From assembly GCA_018260425.1 (NCBI GenBank), contig JAGLBD010000007.1:13478-77477 (forward strand): DNA of 64,000 nt, read 5' to 3'. The notes beneath the pieces are model-generated. The model saw nothing but the letters and a program-made list of their open reading frames with translations, was not told the DNA's origin and searched no databases. Numbering within the stretch: position 1 is the stretch's first letter; every line of letters begins with the position of its first letter. Shown here one piece after another: positions 19,861-29,531 of this stretch. Both the position numbers and the translations under genes were made by a program. This DNA is from Pseudogulbenkiania sp. (GTDB taxonomy: Bacteria > Pseudomonadota > Gammaproteobacteria > Burkholderiales > Chromobacteriaceae).

Positions 19861-21361
19861 GGCGCGTCAGGCTACCGCTCGCCACCAGCGCACTGGCATC
19901 GCGAATATCCGGCGCAAAGTAGCGGTCCTTGTCGTAGAACGGCACTTTGGCGCGCAGTTCGGCATGCGCCTCCCGCAACTTGGGCGATGTTTCCAGCGGC
20001 GCACGGAAATCCACCCCCTGACACGCGGCCAGCAATTCCACCCCGAGAATCCCGGCGGTGTTGGCTGACATGTCTGCCAGACGACGCGCAGCAAAGGTGG
20101 CCATCGAAACATGGTCTTCCTGATTGGCCGAGGTCGGCAGGGAGTCCACCGAGGCCGGATGCGCCAGCGACTTGTTTTCACTGGCCAGAGCCGCCGCCGT
20201 CACCTGCGCGATCATGAATCCCGAATTGACCCCGCCATTATTCACCAGGAAAGGCGGCAGGCCGGACAGGTGGCTATCAATCAGCAAGGCCATGCGCCGT
20301 TCCGACAGGGCGCCGATCTCGGCAATGGCCAGCGCCAGATTGTCAGCGGCAAAGGCCACCGGCTCGGCATGGAAGTTGCCCCCGGAAATGATGTCGTTAT
20401 CGTCGGCAAACACCAGCGGATTATCGGAAACCGCGTTGGCCTCGACCAGCAACACCGCTGCCGCATGGCGAATCTGTGTCAGGCACGCGCCCATCACTTG
20501 CGGCTGGCAACGCAGGGAATACGGATCCTGCACCTTGCTGCAGCCGGCATGCGACGCTTCGATGGCGCTGTGATCCAGCAGATCGCGATAGGCGGCGGCA
20601 GCATCTTGCTGGCCGGCATGCCCCCGCACCGCATGAATGCGGGCATCAAAGGGACGGCGACTACCCAGCGCGGCCTCGACCGACAGCGCGCCGGCCACCA
20701 CACCGGCGGCAAACAGGTTTTCAGCGGCAAACAAGCCCTCCAGTGCGAAGGCCGTGGAAGCCTGGGTACCGTTGAGCAAGGCCAGCCCCTCTTTGGGCCC
20801 CAGCGTCAGCGGCGTCAAGCCGACAGCGGCCATGGCCTCCCGACCACTCACCACCCGTCCATCGATGCGAGCCTCTCCCTCGCCAATCAATACGGCGCTC
20901 AGATGCGACAGCGGGGCCAGATCACCCGATGCCCCCACCGAACCCTTTTGCGGAATCCATGGATAGACAGCGGCATTGAACAGGGTGATCAAGGCCTCGA
21001 TCACCTCCAGCCGCACCCCGGAAAACCCCCGGGCCAGCGAATTGATCTTGAGCGCCATGACCAGACGCACCGTGGCGTCCTGCATGGGTTCGCCGATCCC
21101 TGCCGCATGCGACAACACAATGCTGCGCTGGAGGTTTTCCAGTTCACCGGACGGAATACGGGTATTGGCCAGCAAGCCGAATCCGGTATTGATCCCGTAT
21201 ACCACCCTTCCCTCTTCCAGCACCCGCGCCACGGTGGCGGCGGAAGCCTTGATAGCGGCATGGCAGGAAGGGTCCAGTTGCAGCGTCACCGCAGGATCGC
21301 AGGCAATACGACGCAAATCGGCCAAAGTCAGCAGGCCTGGCTTGAGAATCAGTGCAGACAT
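19826..21361 (-). CDS. hutH: Histidine ammonia-lyase
   Basis: The 511-residue enzyme converts L-histidine to urocanate and ammonia, the first step of histidine degradation. The self-forming MIO cofactor arises from Ala144-Ser145-Gly146 in [14 protein letters not shown]. Other family hallmarks are [10 protein letters not shown] near residue 57, NGTQAS, and the C-terminal [10 protein letters not shown]. The length equals the family norm. It is the last gene of hutIGUH; its ATG follows the hutU stop with no gap, so translation is coupled. Confidence 0.98.
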   Translation of the reverse strand: MSALILKPGLLTLADLRRIACDPAVTLQLDPSCHAAIKASAATVARVLEEGRVVYGINTGFGLLANTRIPSGELENLQRSIVLSHAAGIGEPMQDATVRLVMALKINSLARGFSGVRLEVIEALITLFNAAVYPWIPQKGSVGASGDLAPLSHLSAVLIGEGEARIDGRVVSGREAMAAVGLTPLTLGPKEGLALLNGTQASTAFALEGLFAAENLFAAGVVAGALSVEAALGSRRPFDARIHAVRGHAGQQDAAAAYRDLLDHSAIEASHAGCSKVQDPYSLRCQPQVMGACLTQIRHAAAVLLVEANAVSDNPLVFADDNDIISGGNFHAEPVAFAADNLALAIAEIGALSERRMALLIDSHLSGLPPFLVNNGGVNSGFMIAQVTAAALASENKSLAHPASVDSLPTSANQEDHVSMATFAARRLADMSANTAGILGVELLAACQGVDFRAPLETSPKLREAHAELRAKVPFYDKDRYFAPDIRDASALVASGSLTRLMLPGIVPSLS

Positions 21362-23044
21362 TCACTTCTCCACTCGGGAAATCATCGGCAGGTCGAGTCC
21401 CTGCTCGTGAGCACAGCGTACGGCAATATCATACCCGGCATCGGCATGGCGCATCACGCCGGTGGCAGGATCGTTGACCAACACCCGGCCAAGGCGACGC
21501 TCGGCCGCCGCACTGCCGTCGCACACGATCACCATGCCGGCATGTTGTGAAAACCCCATGCCCACCCCGCCGCCATGGTGCAGACTCACCCAGGTCGCGC
21601 CACCGGCGGTGTTGAGCAAGGCATTCAGCAGTGGCCAGTCAGAGACGGCATCCGAACCGTCCAGCATGCTTTCGGTTTCACGGTTGGGACTCGCCACCGA
21701 ACCGGAATCGAGATGGTCGCGGCCGATCACGATCGGGGCCGACACCTCGCCACTGCGTACCATGGCGTTGAAGGCCAGCGCCAGCCGGGCGCGATCCTTC
21801 AGACCCACCCAGCAAATCCGCGCCGGCAGGCCCTGAAACGCAATACGCTCCTGCGCCATGTCCAGCCAGTTGTGCAAATGCGGATCGTCCGGAATCAGCT
21901 CTTTGACCTTGCGATCGGTTTTGTAGATATCTTCCGGGTCGCCGGACAGCGCCACCCAGCGGAACGGTCCGATGCCCTCGCAGAACAAGGGGCGAATATA
22001 GGCCGGTACGAATCCCGGAAAATCAAAGGCATTGGCCACACCACACTCGTAGGCCATCTGGCGGATGTTGTTGCCATAGTCCAGCGTCGCCGCCCCGCGT
22101 TCCTGCAGGGTCAACATGGCCTGCACCTGAAGCGCCATCGACTGTTTGGCCAGTGGCGGAATACTCTCGGGACTGTGCTGTTGCGCCTCGCGCCAGCGTT
22201 CGACCGTCCAGCCTTGCGGCAGATAGCCATGCACCGGGTCATGCGCCGAGGTCTGGTCGGTCACCACATCCGGTGTGATGCCGCGCTGCACCAGCTCGGC
22301 AAACACATCGGCGGCATTGCCGGTCAATCCCACCGATACCGCCCGGCCGCTTTGACGCGCGTCGTCGATGATGGCCAGCGCCTCATCCAGGGTAGCGGCC
22401 TTGCGGTCGAGGTAACGGGTACGCAAGCGGAAGTCGATGCGGGTTTCATCGCACTCCACGGCCAACATGGAAAAACCGGCCATGGTGGCGGCCAGCGGCT
22501 GGGCTCCCCCCATACCGCCCAGGCCACCGGTCAGAATCCAGCGACCTTGCGGCTTGCCACCGAAGTGCTGGTTGGCCACCGCGTAAAACGTTTCGTAGGT
22601 TCCCTGCACGATGCCTTGCGAGCCGATATAGATCCAGCTGCCCGCCGTCATCTGGCCATACATCATCAAGCCCTTGCGATCCAGCGCGTTGAAATGCTCC
22701 CAGTTGGCCCAGTGCGGCACCAGATTCGAGTTGGCCAGCAGCACCCGCGGAGCGTCCTCGTGGGTACGGAACACCCCGACCGGCTTGCCGGACTGGATCA
22801 GCAGGGTTTCGTCGGCTTCCAGACGACGCAGGACCTCGAGGATGCGATCGAAACTCGCCCAGTCGCGTGCGGCACGGCCTATGCCACCGTACACCACCAG
22901 ATCGTGCGGGTGCTCGGCAACGTCAGGGTCAAGGTTGTTCTGCAGCATGCGAAAAGCCGCCTCGGTCAACCAGCTCTTGCAACTGAGCGTGGTGCCGCGC
23001 GGGGCACGGATCACACGTGAAGGATCATGGCGGGACGGGTTCAC
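21362..23044 (-). CDS. hutU: Urocanate hydratase
   Basis: The 560-residue enzyme hydrates urocanate to imidazolonepropionate using tightly bound NAD. It shows the family N-terminus [20 protein letters not shown], the glycine-rich [16 protein letters not shown] loop and the active-site Cys region [12 protein letters not shown]. The GTG at 23044 is chosen as start because AGGAG lies 8 bases upstream and the length then fits the family; the frame continues 17 codons upstream without a better start. The start overlaps the hutG stop by 4 bases (GTGA). Confidence 0.97.
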   Translation of the reverse strand: MNPSRHDPSRVIRAPRGTTLSCKSWLTEAAFRMLQNNLDPDVAEHPHDLVVYGGIGRAARDWASFDRILEVLRRLEADETLLIQSGKPVGVFRTHEDAPRVLLANSNLVPHWANWEHFNALDRKGLMMYGQMTAGSWIYIGSQGIVQGTYETFYAVANQHFGGKPQGRWILTGGLGGMGGAQPLAATMAGFSMLAVECDETRIDFRLRTRYLDRKAATLDEALAIIDDARQSGRAVSVGLTGNAADVFAELVQRGITPDVVTDQTSAHDPVHGYLPQGWTVERWREAQQHSPESIPPLAKQSMALQVQAMLTLQERGAATLDYGNNIRQMAYECGVANAFDFPGFVPAYIRPLFCEGIGPFRWVALSGDPEDIYKTDRKVKELIPDDPHLHNWLDMAQERIAFQGLPARICWVGLKDRARLALAFNAMVRSGEVSAPIVIGRDHLDSGSVASPNRETESMLDGSDAVSDWPLLNALLNTAGGATWVSLHHGGGVGMGFSQHAGMVIVCDGSAAAERRLGRVLVNDPATGVMRHADAGYDIAVRCAHEQGLDLPMISRVEK

Positions 23045-24009
23045 GACGTTTCTCCTCGGTCGGGTCGTTGGTTTGATGCCTTGAGATGCCGGCACAACGT
23101 CCAGATCAGTCTGGCCGCTGTTTTGACGCCGTGGCCATCGATATCGAAGGCCGGGTTCAATTCCACAAAATCGGCCAGCGCCAACTTGCCGCTTTCCGCC
23201 AGCCGGCGAACCAGTGGTTCAATGATTTGCAGCGAAACACCGCGTGCCGCCGGAGCACTGACGGCCGGCATTTCCGCCGCCGGCAGCACATCCAGGTCCA
23301 CGGTCAGATAGACCAGATCCACCCGGTCAACCAAGGCCATCATCTGTGCCCGTGCGTCCTGCCACTGCCAGGGTGTCATGTCGACGTCGAGGCGCCATTC
23401 GACGGAGAGCTCGCGGGCCCGGTCGAATAACGCCGCGGTATTGGAGGGTTCGGCAATGCCCAGACACAGGTAGTGAAACGAACGGCCTTCGGAACGGCAA
23501 TCGCGGGCAATCTGGGCAAACGGCGTCCCCGAGGTTGCCTCGGCCGCTTCGCGCAGATCGAAATGGGCATCGAAATTGATGATGCCGATGACCTTGTCAG
23601 GATTCCGGTCGGCCAGACCCCGCCAGCTGCCGTACGCTGTTTCATGCCCGCCGCCCAGCACCACAGGGGTACGTCCGGCATCGAGCAACAACGCGACATG
23701 ATCGGCGAGCCGGCGCTGGGCGGCCTCCAGATCGCCATCGGGACAGATGATGGTTCCGCTATCCGCCACCGGCAGATCCTGATGCCAGGCCAGATTGGCC
23801 AAGGCACGGCGCAAGGCATCGGGGCCGGCAGCCGCACCGGCTCGCCCCTGATTGCGCACCACGCCGGTATCCACGGCAAAGCCAGCCAGTGCAATGCCGC
23901 GACCTTGAGGAGAAGGGTCCAGCGTCACATGCTGATGCCAACGGGTCGCCCGGGACCCTTCGCCGCTATCCATGCGGCCACACCATAGGGAAGACAGCTC
24001 AGTCACCAT
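23041..24009 (-). CDS. hutG: Formimidoylglutamase (arginase family)
   Basis: The 322-residue enzyme hydrolyses N-formimidoyl-L-glutamate to glutamate and formamide, the last step of the one-enzyme branch of the hut pathway. Binuclear Mn ligands are visible in [20 protein letters not shown] and [13 protein letters not shown]. The start at [11 protein letters not shown] follows GGAGAAAC directly and overlaps the 3' end of hutI by 11 bases. HutF, the alternative deiminase route, is absent from the cluster, so the cells are expected to make formamide. Confidence 0.95.
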   Translation of the reverse strand: MVTELSSLWCGRMDSGEGSRATRWHQHVTLDPSPQGRGIALAGFAVDTGVVRNQGRAGAAAGPDALRRALANLAWHQDLPVADSGTIICPDGDLEAAQRRLADHVALLLDAGRTPVVLGGGHETAYGSWRGLADRNPDKVIGIINFDAHFDLREAAEATSGTPFAQIARDCRSEGRSFHYLCLGIAEPSNTAALFDRARELSVEWRLDVDMTPWQWQDARAQMMALVDRVDLVYLTVDLDVLPAAEMPAVSAPAARGVSLQIIEPLVRRLAESGKLALADFVELNPAFDIDGHGVKTAARLIWTLCRHLKASNQRPDRGETS

Positions 24010-25246
24010 GTTTCTCCAGCGAAAGATGACGGGCAACGCCGCCAAACACGCGACTATGCAGGGGATGGGTGCCAAGGCTGTAAGACAGCTCGGCAGGATG
24101 ACTTATCGACCACACCAGCAAATCGGCCCGTTTGCCGACCGTCAGCGTACCGATCCGGTCGGCGCGCCCCAATGCGTGCGCCGCATGGCGAGTCACGCCG
24201 GCCAGCGCCTCCTCCGGCGTCATGCCGAACAGCACGCAGGCTTGATTCATCGCCAGCCGTAACGAGGCAAACGGTGACGTGCCGGGATTCAGGTCCGATG
24301 CCACGGCCATCGCCACCCCGGCACGCCGCAAGGCCTCGATCGGCGGCTTGCAGGTTTCGCGCAGGAAGTAGAAGGCGCCGGGCAACATCACGGCCACGGA
24401 CCCCGATGATTTGAGCGCAGCGACCCCCGCTTCATCGAGGTATTCCAGATGGTCAGCCGACAGACCACCGAATTCGGCGACCAACTGTGCGCCGCCCAGT
24501 AGAGACAACTGTTCGACATGGCCTTTGACCGGCAGGCCATGGCGGCGGGCCGCCTCGAACAGCCGGCGCGTTTCTTCAACATTGAAACCGACGCCTTCGC
24601 AAAATACATCCACGGCCTCGGCCAGCGACTCTGCAGCAACCTCCGGCAGAATGTCGTCGATGATGTGGTCGATCCACCCCGCCGGGTTGCCGGCGAACTC
24701 CGGCGGCACGGCATGCGCCGCCAGCAAGGTCGGCACCACCTCGACGGCGAGCGCGTCGGCCAGCCGGCGTGCCACGCGCAATTGCTTGAGTTCATCCTGC
24801 CGGGTCAAGCCATAGCCTGATTTGATCTCGATGCAGGTCACTCCTTCGTGCATCAGCGCCTTGAGGCGCGGCAGGCTTTCCTGGACCAACTGCTCTTCAT
24901 CGAGACCACGCGTTGCGCGCACCGTGGCGAGAATACCGCCCCCGGCACGGGCAATGGTCTGGTAGGGAACCCCTTGCAGGCGCTGTTCCCATTCCTCGGC
25001 ACGACTGCCGCCATACACCAGATGGGTATGGCAGTCGATCAGACCCGGGGTCATCCAGCGACCGCCGCAGTCCACCACATGGCCATCGAAACAGGCCGGG
25101 TCCAGCTGGTCCTGTGGCAGGATGGCGGCAATGCGCTCGCCTTCCACCACCAGGGCATGGTTCTCCAACTGCCCGTAAGGCGCCGCATGAAGCGGGTCCA
25201 TGGTGGCAAGCCGGGCATTCAGCCAGAGGGTTTTTTCCTGAGCCAT
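23999..25246 (-). CDS. hutI: Imidazolonepropionase
   Basis: The 415-residue amidohydrolase opens imidazolone-5-propionate to formimidoylglutamate. Metal-site motifs appear in order: DCHTHLVYGGSRA, KGHVEQLSLLGGA, SADHLEYLDEAG and ASDLNPGTSPFAS. The start at MAQEKTLWLNAR is preferred to the ATG 12 bases upstream because a GGAA lies 8 bases before it, whereas the upstream ATG has none. It is the first gene of hutIGUH, directly behind the HutC operator. Confidence 0.96.
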   Translation of the reverse strand: MAQEKTLWLNARLATMDPLHAAPYGQLENHALVVEGERIAAILPQDQLDPACFDGHVVDCGGRWMTPGLIDCHTHLVYGGSRAEEWEQRLQGVPYQTIARAGGGILATVRATRGLDEEQLVQESLPRLKALMHEGVTCIEIKSGYGLTRQDELKQLRVARRLADALAVEVVPTLLAAHAVPPEFAGNPAGWIDHIIDDILPEVAAESLAEAVDVFCEGVGFNVEETRRLFEAARRHGLPVKGHVEQLSLLGGAQLVAEFGGLSADHLEYLDEAGVAALKSSGSVAVMLPGAFYFLRETCKPPIEALRRAGVAMAVASDLNPGTSPFASLRLAMNQACVLFGMTPEEALAGVTRHAAHALGRADRIGTLTVGKRADLLVWSISHPAELSYSLGTHPLHSRVFGGVARHLSLEKHGD

Positions 25247-25264
25247 GGGCAATTCCATTTGGAA

Positions 25265-25280
25265 ATTTGTATATACAAAT
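25265..25280. promoter_or_regulatory. HutC operator upstream of hutI
   Basis: ATTTGTATATACAAAT is a perfect 16-base palindrome lying 19 bases before the chosen hutI start. The inner TTGTATATACAA is close to the TTGTAT..ACAA HutC sites known from Pseudomonas and Klebsiella. With hutC encoded just upstream, repression relieved by urocanate is the expected regulation. The position so close to the start suggests it overlaps the promoter or leader. Confidence 0.85.
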
Positions 25281-25397
25281 ACGCTGACAACACCGGGATG
25301 TCAAGTCACAGCGAGCGTGGTACTGCACTGAATTTTTAGCCAATATGGCGGGAGGAGTGAAAGCGGTTCGACAGGCGTGGCGTGTTTAGACCATCAA

Positions 25398-25426
25398 CCC
25401 CCGCAAATGTCTATACATTGCGGGGG
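25398..25426. repeat. Inverted repeat with a HutC-like half-palindrome in its loop
   Basis: A 9-base GC-rich arm (25398-25406) pairs with 25418-25426 around an 11-base loop holding TGTCTATACA, one mismatch from the operator core TGTATATACA. It lies between hutC and hutI. A hairpin of this strength could end hutC transcription, but no T run follows on the minus strand. It may alternatively be a second, weaker operator. Confidence 0.5.
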
Positions 25427-25453
25427 CGCCTCTATCTTAGATTGCGGAACAGA

Positions 25454-26179
25454 TCACTCGCTGACGCGAGTGCGGGAACGGAGCTTGTAGTTGTTGCCGG
25501 GATGCACCAAACGGGCAAAGCTGACCAGATTCTTGTGCGACCAGGTACGGCGCAATACCAGCAGGCAAGGACTGGAAACGATAGTTTCCAGCAACTCGGC
25601 CTCGACGTTGCCGGGCAGCACGGCTTCGACCGAGTGCTCGATATCGGTCAATGGACAGGCCTCCATCAAGTAGGCATTCGGCGTGGTCTGGGTAAAGTCC
25701 TGGGACAGATAACCGGGTGCCCACTGCGGATTGACGTAGCGATCCTCCAGTTGAATGGGCAAACCATCCTCGCGGTGCACCAGTAAGGAACGGAAAACCG
25801 TCGAGCCGGCGGGTACGCCAAGGCGCAGGGCCACGTCATCGCTGGCCGGTTCGGCTCTCAACAGGTGAATGTCGCAACTATGCGTGTGACCGCGGGAACG
25901 GACTTCTTCGGCAATATTATTGATGTCCAGCAAGGGCGATTCCGCCTTGCGTTCGGCAACATAGGTTCCGTCTCCGGCAAAACGCAACAGAATGCCGGCT
26001 TCCGCCAGATCGCGAATCGCCTTGTTGACGGTCATGCGGGACACCTCGAATTGCCGGGCCAGTTCCATTTCCGGTGGAATCTTGCAGCCTGGCAGAAAGG
26101 CACGGCTGGAGATGCCGTCAAGAATATAACGTTTGATTTGCTGGTAGCGGGGTTGTCGAGGGCGACTTTGAGTATCCAT
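25454..26179 (-). CDS. hutC: HutC histidine-utilisation repressor (GntR/UTRA family)
   Basis: The 241-residue protein has an N-terminal GntR winged helix (YQQIKRYILDGISSRAFLPG, then MTVNKAIRDLAEAGIL) and a C-terminal UTRA ligand domain with LEDRYVNPQWAPGYLSQDF, matching HutC. It should bind the palindrome at 25265-25280 and be released by urocanate. The start at MDTQSRPRQPRYQQIK fits the family length. The gene reads toward hutI with a 207-base gap holding two operator-like elements. Confidence 0.95.
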   Translation of the reverse strand: MDTQSRPRQPRYQQIKRYILDGISSRAFLPGCKIPPEMELARQFEVSRMTVNKAIRDLAEAGILLRFAGDGTYVAERKAESPLLDINNIAEEVRSRGHTHSCDIHLLRAEPASDDVALRLGVPAGSTVFRSLLVHREDGLPIQLEDRYVNPQWAPGYLSQDFTQTTPNAYLMEACPLTDIEHSVEAVLPGNVEAELLETIVSSPCLLVLRRTWSHKNLVSFARLVHPGNNYKLRSRTRVSE

Positions 26180-26341
26180 GCGCTTTATTCTAACCGCTAG
26201 CCCGATTGACCGACACCTCGGGATCAGCGCAGGTTTGCGCGAAGTCAACCTGACAGGCGCGCCGTGTTGCGTTGCCGGTCTTTCATCACGACACGGCAGC
26301 GTCTACACTGGCGAAATATGCTCGAACGACAGACCGGTGAT

Positions 26342-27205
26342 ATGAATCCTGCACTCTTGATCGATGCCTGCGAAGGCGCCAGCCTCGTCGACCTCGCCGA
26401 CCACTGTCAGGCGATTGCGCTTGCGACGCCGCTGATGACGGCACTGGTCAGTTTACAGGGCGGCCAGTTATTGCAGTTCACCCCGACCGGCCACGCGCCG
26501 ATGCTCTACCGGTCTCCCAATGCGGTTTACGCCACCGGCAAGGCGATCCGGGGCGGCATCCCGCTCTGCTGGCCGTGGTTTGGCGCACATCCCGATGACC
26601 CCTCCCAGCCCGCGCACGGTGTGGCCCGGCTCTCGCCATGGACCTTGCAGGGCCTTGCCCGAATCGACGATATGTTTCACGTGAAACTGGCCGGCCCTGA
26701 CTGGCATGGTCTGGAAAGCTCGCTGGACATCGTACTCGGTCAGGGTATCGACATCCGTCTGGCCACCGTGAACCACAGCGACCAGCCCCGTGTCGTCAGC
26801 GCAGCCCTGCACAGTTACCTCGCCATCAACGATATTTCAACCGTCAGTGTACGGGGCGTCGGCGGCAGCCGTTTCGACGACAAAACCACCGGCGAATCCG
26901 GGCACTACCATCAAGATAGTCAGACCTTCGGTAACGAAGTGGATCGCATCGTCTATACCGGACGGGATCTCCTGCTGATAGACGACTCCGGCGAACGCCG
27001 CCTGCGCATCGCCTCTTCCGGCTCGGGCAGCACCGTGATCTGGAATCCCGGCGCAGCACGGTGTCGCGAGATAGCCGACCTTCCGGATGATGGCTGGCAA
27101 GACTTTGTGTGTGTGGAAACCGCGAATGCCGGTTCGGACCGCGTTGAACTGGCGCCGGAGGAGAATCACCTGCTGACCTGCCGGCTACGCTACGAAGCAG
27201 GATGA
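26342..27205 (+). CDS. yeaD: Aldose-1-epimerase-like protein, YeaD type (glucose-6-phosphate 1-epimerase family)
   Basis: About 287 residues with the YeaD pattern LVSLQGGQLLQFTP, AIRGGIPLCWPWFG, HGVARLSPW, a catalytic-His region LHSYLAI and the C-terminal FVCVETAN. Members interconvert alpha and beta forms of hexose 6-phosphates. The start is uncertain: ATG 26342 gives a normal family length, but ATG 26318 is also possible. A near-perfect parS sequence (26673) lies inside the frame and encodes F-H-V-K. Confidence 0.87.
   Translation: MNPALLIDACEGASLVDLADHCQAIALATPLMTALVSLQGGQLLQFTPTGHAPMLYRSPNAVYATGKAIRGGIPLCWPWFGAHPDDPSQPAHGVARLSPWTLQGLARIDDMFHVKLAGPDWHGLESSLDIVLGQGIDIRLATVNHSDQPRVVSAALHSYLAINDISTVSVRGVGGSRFDDKTTGESGHYHQDSQTFGNEVDRIVYTGRDLLLIDDSGERRLRIASSGSGSTVIWNPGAARCREIADLPDDGWQDFVCVETANAGSDRVELAPEENHLLTCRLRYEAG
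26673..26688. other. parS: parS site 2
   Basis: TGTTTCACGTGAAACT matches the parS consensus at 15 of 16 bases, including the full GTTTCACGTGAAAC core. It lies inside the yeaD-type coding frame, where it encodes Phe-His-Val-Lys. parS sites commonly sit inside genes close to the chromosome origin. Confidence 0.88.
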
Positions 27206-27264
27206 AAACCGTTATACTTTAGAGACCAGACGCAGGGTTGTCCTGCGTCGCACTAAAGAAGTGG

Positions 27265-27846
27265 ATGTTGCTGTTCATGGCCAGACCCGACAAAATTTCC
27301 CGTTTCCTGCCCATTACCTTCCTCAACGGGATGAAGGTACAGCGCTTCGGCAAACAATGCCCAGCCTGCCGCACCATGGTGGGCGCCGAGCAGATGACCG
27401 GTATTGCCAGCTTGATACGGAACCGCATTTTCCTTGCTGCCGACGGCCATTGCACAGCCTGCGGCGAGGTATTTCCGATCACCTGCGTCATTACCGATGA
27501 CAAGCGTGTCCATCGCATCATGATCCCGGGAAAGCTGTTCCGCTACTGGCTGTTCCGCACCGTGCGCAACCACCCGCAGCCCAGCGACACCCGTGAATGG
27601 GAAATACCGGAACATCTGGATCAACCCGTCGGCCGGGTCGTCAGCGACACCGATGACGTCACCCGTTCCGCTGAAACGCTGGGACGTTTTCAGGGTGCCG
27701 TGATACCGGCGTGGATCGAGTATGAAACCCTGCGCTATGTTTTCGAACGTGCCGCACCGCCAGGCGGTAATCTGCAGCTGGACGAAGACGAACTGCTGCT
27801 GGATGGCCGACTGATTTACCGCCGCACCGCGCGTCAGGTGGTGTAA
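27265..27846 (+). CDS. Conserved-looking zinc-ribbon protein of unknown function
   Basis: The roughly 193-residue protein carries two CxxC pairs near the N-terminus, in QCPACRTMV and HCTACGEVF, about 30 residues apart, which would form a zinc ribbon. A middle part follows with IMIPGKLFRYWLFRTV and an acidic C-terminal third ending LLLDGRLIYRRTARQVV. No family was recognised. The start could be ATG 27265 (AAAGAAG just upstream) or ATG 27277. Its 3' end overlaps rsmE by 13 bases. A nucleic-acid or redox role is possible but not shown. Confidence 0.65.
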   Translation: MLLFMARPDKISRFLPITFLNGMKVQRFGKQCPACRTMVGAEQMTGIASLIRNRIFLAADGHCTACGEVFPITCVITDDKRVHRIMIPGKLFRYWLFRTVRNHPQPSDTREWEIPEHLDQPVGRVVSDTDDVTRSAETLGRFQGAVIPAWIEYETLRYVFERAAPPGGNLQLDEDELLLDGRLIYRRTARQVV

Positions 27847-28565
27847 TCCCCCCACAGGGTCTGCAGGGCCGCCACCGCGGCCAATGCCGCCGTTTCGGTC
27901 CGCAATACCCGGGGACCCAGCTTCAAGGGTTGCCAGCCGGCATCGAAAGACGCCTGCTCTTCTCCCGGCGCAAACCCGCCTTCGGGTCCGGCCATCAACC
28001 ACAGCTTGCCGCTGGCAGGCGGTGCAATGCCCGCCAAGGTCCGGTCACCCACCGGCGACAGGATAAGTCGGTAGGTCGTCTCCGTGCCGGCGGCCAGCCA
28101 TTCGCGCAAACTCATGATCGGTCTGACTTCCGGCAGAGTGTTGCGGCCACACTGCTCGCAGGCCGAGCGCACGATGTCTTGCCAGCGTGCCACCCGCTTG
28201 TCGGCACGATCACCGGACAAGCGCACCACCGACCGTTCCATGCTCACCGGCTGAAACACGTTGATGCCCATCTCCACCCCTTTTTGCAGGGTGAATTCCA
28301 TGCGGTCACCACTGGAAATGCCTTGGGCAAGCCCCAGCCACAACGGCGACTCCCGGGAAATGTCATGGAAAGACTCGATCAGCACCAGCGCTTCGCGCTT
28401 GGCCAATGTCACCAGCCGTGCCGAAAACTCTCCGCCCAGACCAGTGAACACGGTCAGTGCATCGCCCTCCCTGAGGCGCAACACCTGGATGTGGCGCACC
28501 ACTTCGTCAGGCAGGGACAGTGTTTCGCCAACCGTTGGCGAAACCTCAAGATAAAACCTTGGCAT
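27834..28565 (-). CDS. rsmE: 16S rRNA m3U1498 methyltransferase
   Basis: The 243-residue SPOUT enzyme starts MPRFYLEVSPTVGETLSLP and shows the RsmE motif chain: VRHIQVLRLREGD (PUA-like N-domain), QGISSGDRMEFTLQKGVEMG, SERSVVRLSGDRADKR and the knot LMAGPEGGFAPGEE. It methylates U1498 of 16S rRNA at N3 using S-adenosylmethionine. The gene is convergent with the zinc-ribbon gene and divergent from the phosphatase gene. Confidence 0.96.
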   Translation of the reverse strand: MPRFYLEVSPTVGETLSLPDEVVRHIQVLRLREGDALTVFTGLGGEFSARLVTLAKREALVLIESFHDISRESPLWLGLAQGISSGDRMEFTLQKGVEMGINVFQPVSMERSVVRLSGDRADKRVARWQDIVRSACEQCGRNTLPEVRPIMSLREWLAAGTETTYRLILSPVGDRTLAGIAPPASGKLWLMAGPEGGFAPGEEQASFDAGWQPLKLGPRVLRTETAALAAVAALQTLWGDYTT

Positions 28566-28662
28566 AAAGGGAAACCCCTTGGGGAAATTTGGTTACAATT
28601 ATACCCGGCCCGCGCCGTTGGCCCACCCTCCCGTTGCCACCGTTCAACAAGGATAGAAGCGC

Positions 28663-29454
28663 ATGCACATCGTCAAACAGGTCATCGACGTCGTCACCCA
28701 CGTGGCACGCACCGAGATCATGCCGCGTTTTCTGTCGGTGGGCTCGAGCCGCAAGGATGATGGCACCCTGTTTACCGAGGCGGATCTGGCCTGTCAGGCC
28801 GCATTGGCCGACGCTCTGCCCGGTATCGAGCCGTATCCGGTGCTTGGCGAAGAAATGACCCGTGCCGAACAGGATGCCCTGTGGCAAAACAATCCGGACG
28901 GTTTGTGGGTGGTGGATCCCATCGACGGCACGACCAACTTCATCAACGGCCTGCCGCACTTTGCCGTCTCGGTCGCCCTGATGCGCAAGGGCCGCAGCGA
29001 ACTCGGTGTTATCCACAACCCGGTCACCAACGAAACCTTCTATGCCAAGCGCGGTCACGGTGCCTTCATGAATGGTCAGTCCCTGCCACTGAAACACCGC
29101 AGCAATCCAATGCGCGACGCCATCGCCGGTGTCGAAGTGAAATATCTGCGCTCCGGCAAACTGGCCCAGCGCCTGCAGGGTCTCGCACCGTGCGGCAGCC
29201 AGCGCAGCATGGGATCAAGCACACTGGATTGGTGCTTCCTTGCTTCCGGCCGTTACGACCTCTACCTGCATGGCGGACAACGGCTGTGGGACTATGCGGC
29301 CGGTAGCGTCATTCTCGAAGAGGCCGGTGGCCGGCTGGCCACCTTGAACACCGACGATTACTGGTCGGATACCTTGTGGAAACGTTCGGCCATCGCGGCG
29401 CTCGACCCCGTTCTGTTCGAACAGTGGCACCGCTGGGTACGTAACAATCAGTAA
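28663..29454 (+). CDS. Inositol monophosphatase family protein (3'(2'),5'-bisphosphate-like)
   Basis: The 263-residue enzyme has the lithium-sensitive phosphatase motifs: GEEMT (metal Glu), VVDPIDGTTNFINGLP and a C-terminal WDYAAGSVILEEAGG. This fits a Mg-dependent sugar or nucleotide phosphatase. An AAGGAT site precedes the ATG by 8 bases. Compared with SuhB it has a divergent N-terminal part, so the substrate (inositol phosphate, fructose-bisphosphate or PAP) is unresolved. A strong bidirectional terminator follows. Confidence 0.88.
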   Translation: MHIVKQVIDVVTHVARTEIMPRFLSVGSSRKDDGTLFTEADLACQAALADALPGIEPYPVLGEEMTRAEQDALWQNNPDGLWVVDPIDGTTNFINGLPHFAVSVALMRKGRSELGVIHNPVTNETFYAKRGHGAFMNGQSLPLKHRSNPMRDAIAGVEVKYLRSGKLAQRLQGLAPCGSQRSMGSSTLDWCFLASGRYDLYLHGGQRLWDYAAGSVILEEAGGRLATLNTDDYWSDTLWKRSAIAALDPVLFEQWHRWVRNNQ

Positions 29455-29474
29455 TCATCCGGCAGCCACCATAG

Positions 29475-29519
29475 AAAAGGCGCCAACGAGACCGTTCGAG
29501 GTCTGGTTGGCGCCTTTTT
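29475..29519. terminator. Bidirectional rho-independent terminator
   Basis: Arms AAAAGGCGCCAAC (29475-29487) and its complement (29506-29518) form a 13-base stem with A and T runs on both sides. It lies between the convergent phosphatase and rarD genes and can stop transcription from both. Confidence 0.92.
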
Positions 29520-29531
29520 ACCGGGAATCAC

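Noticed and set aside
28699..28704. CACGTG in the phosphatase gene as a parS site
   Set aside because: Surrounded by ACCC and GCAC, so it lacks the GTTn/nAAC arms.
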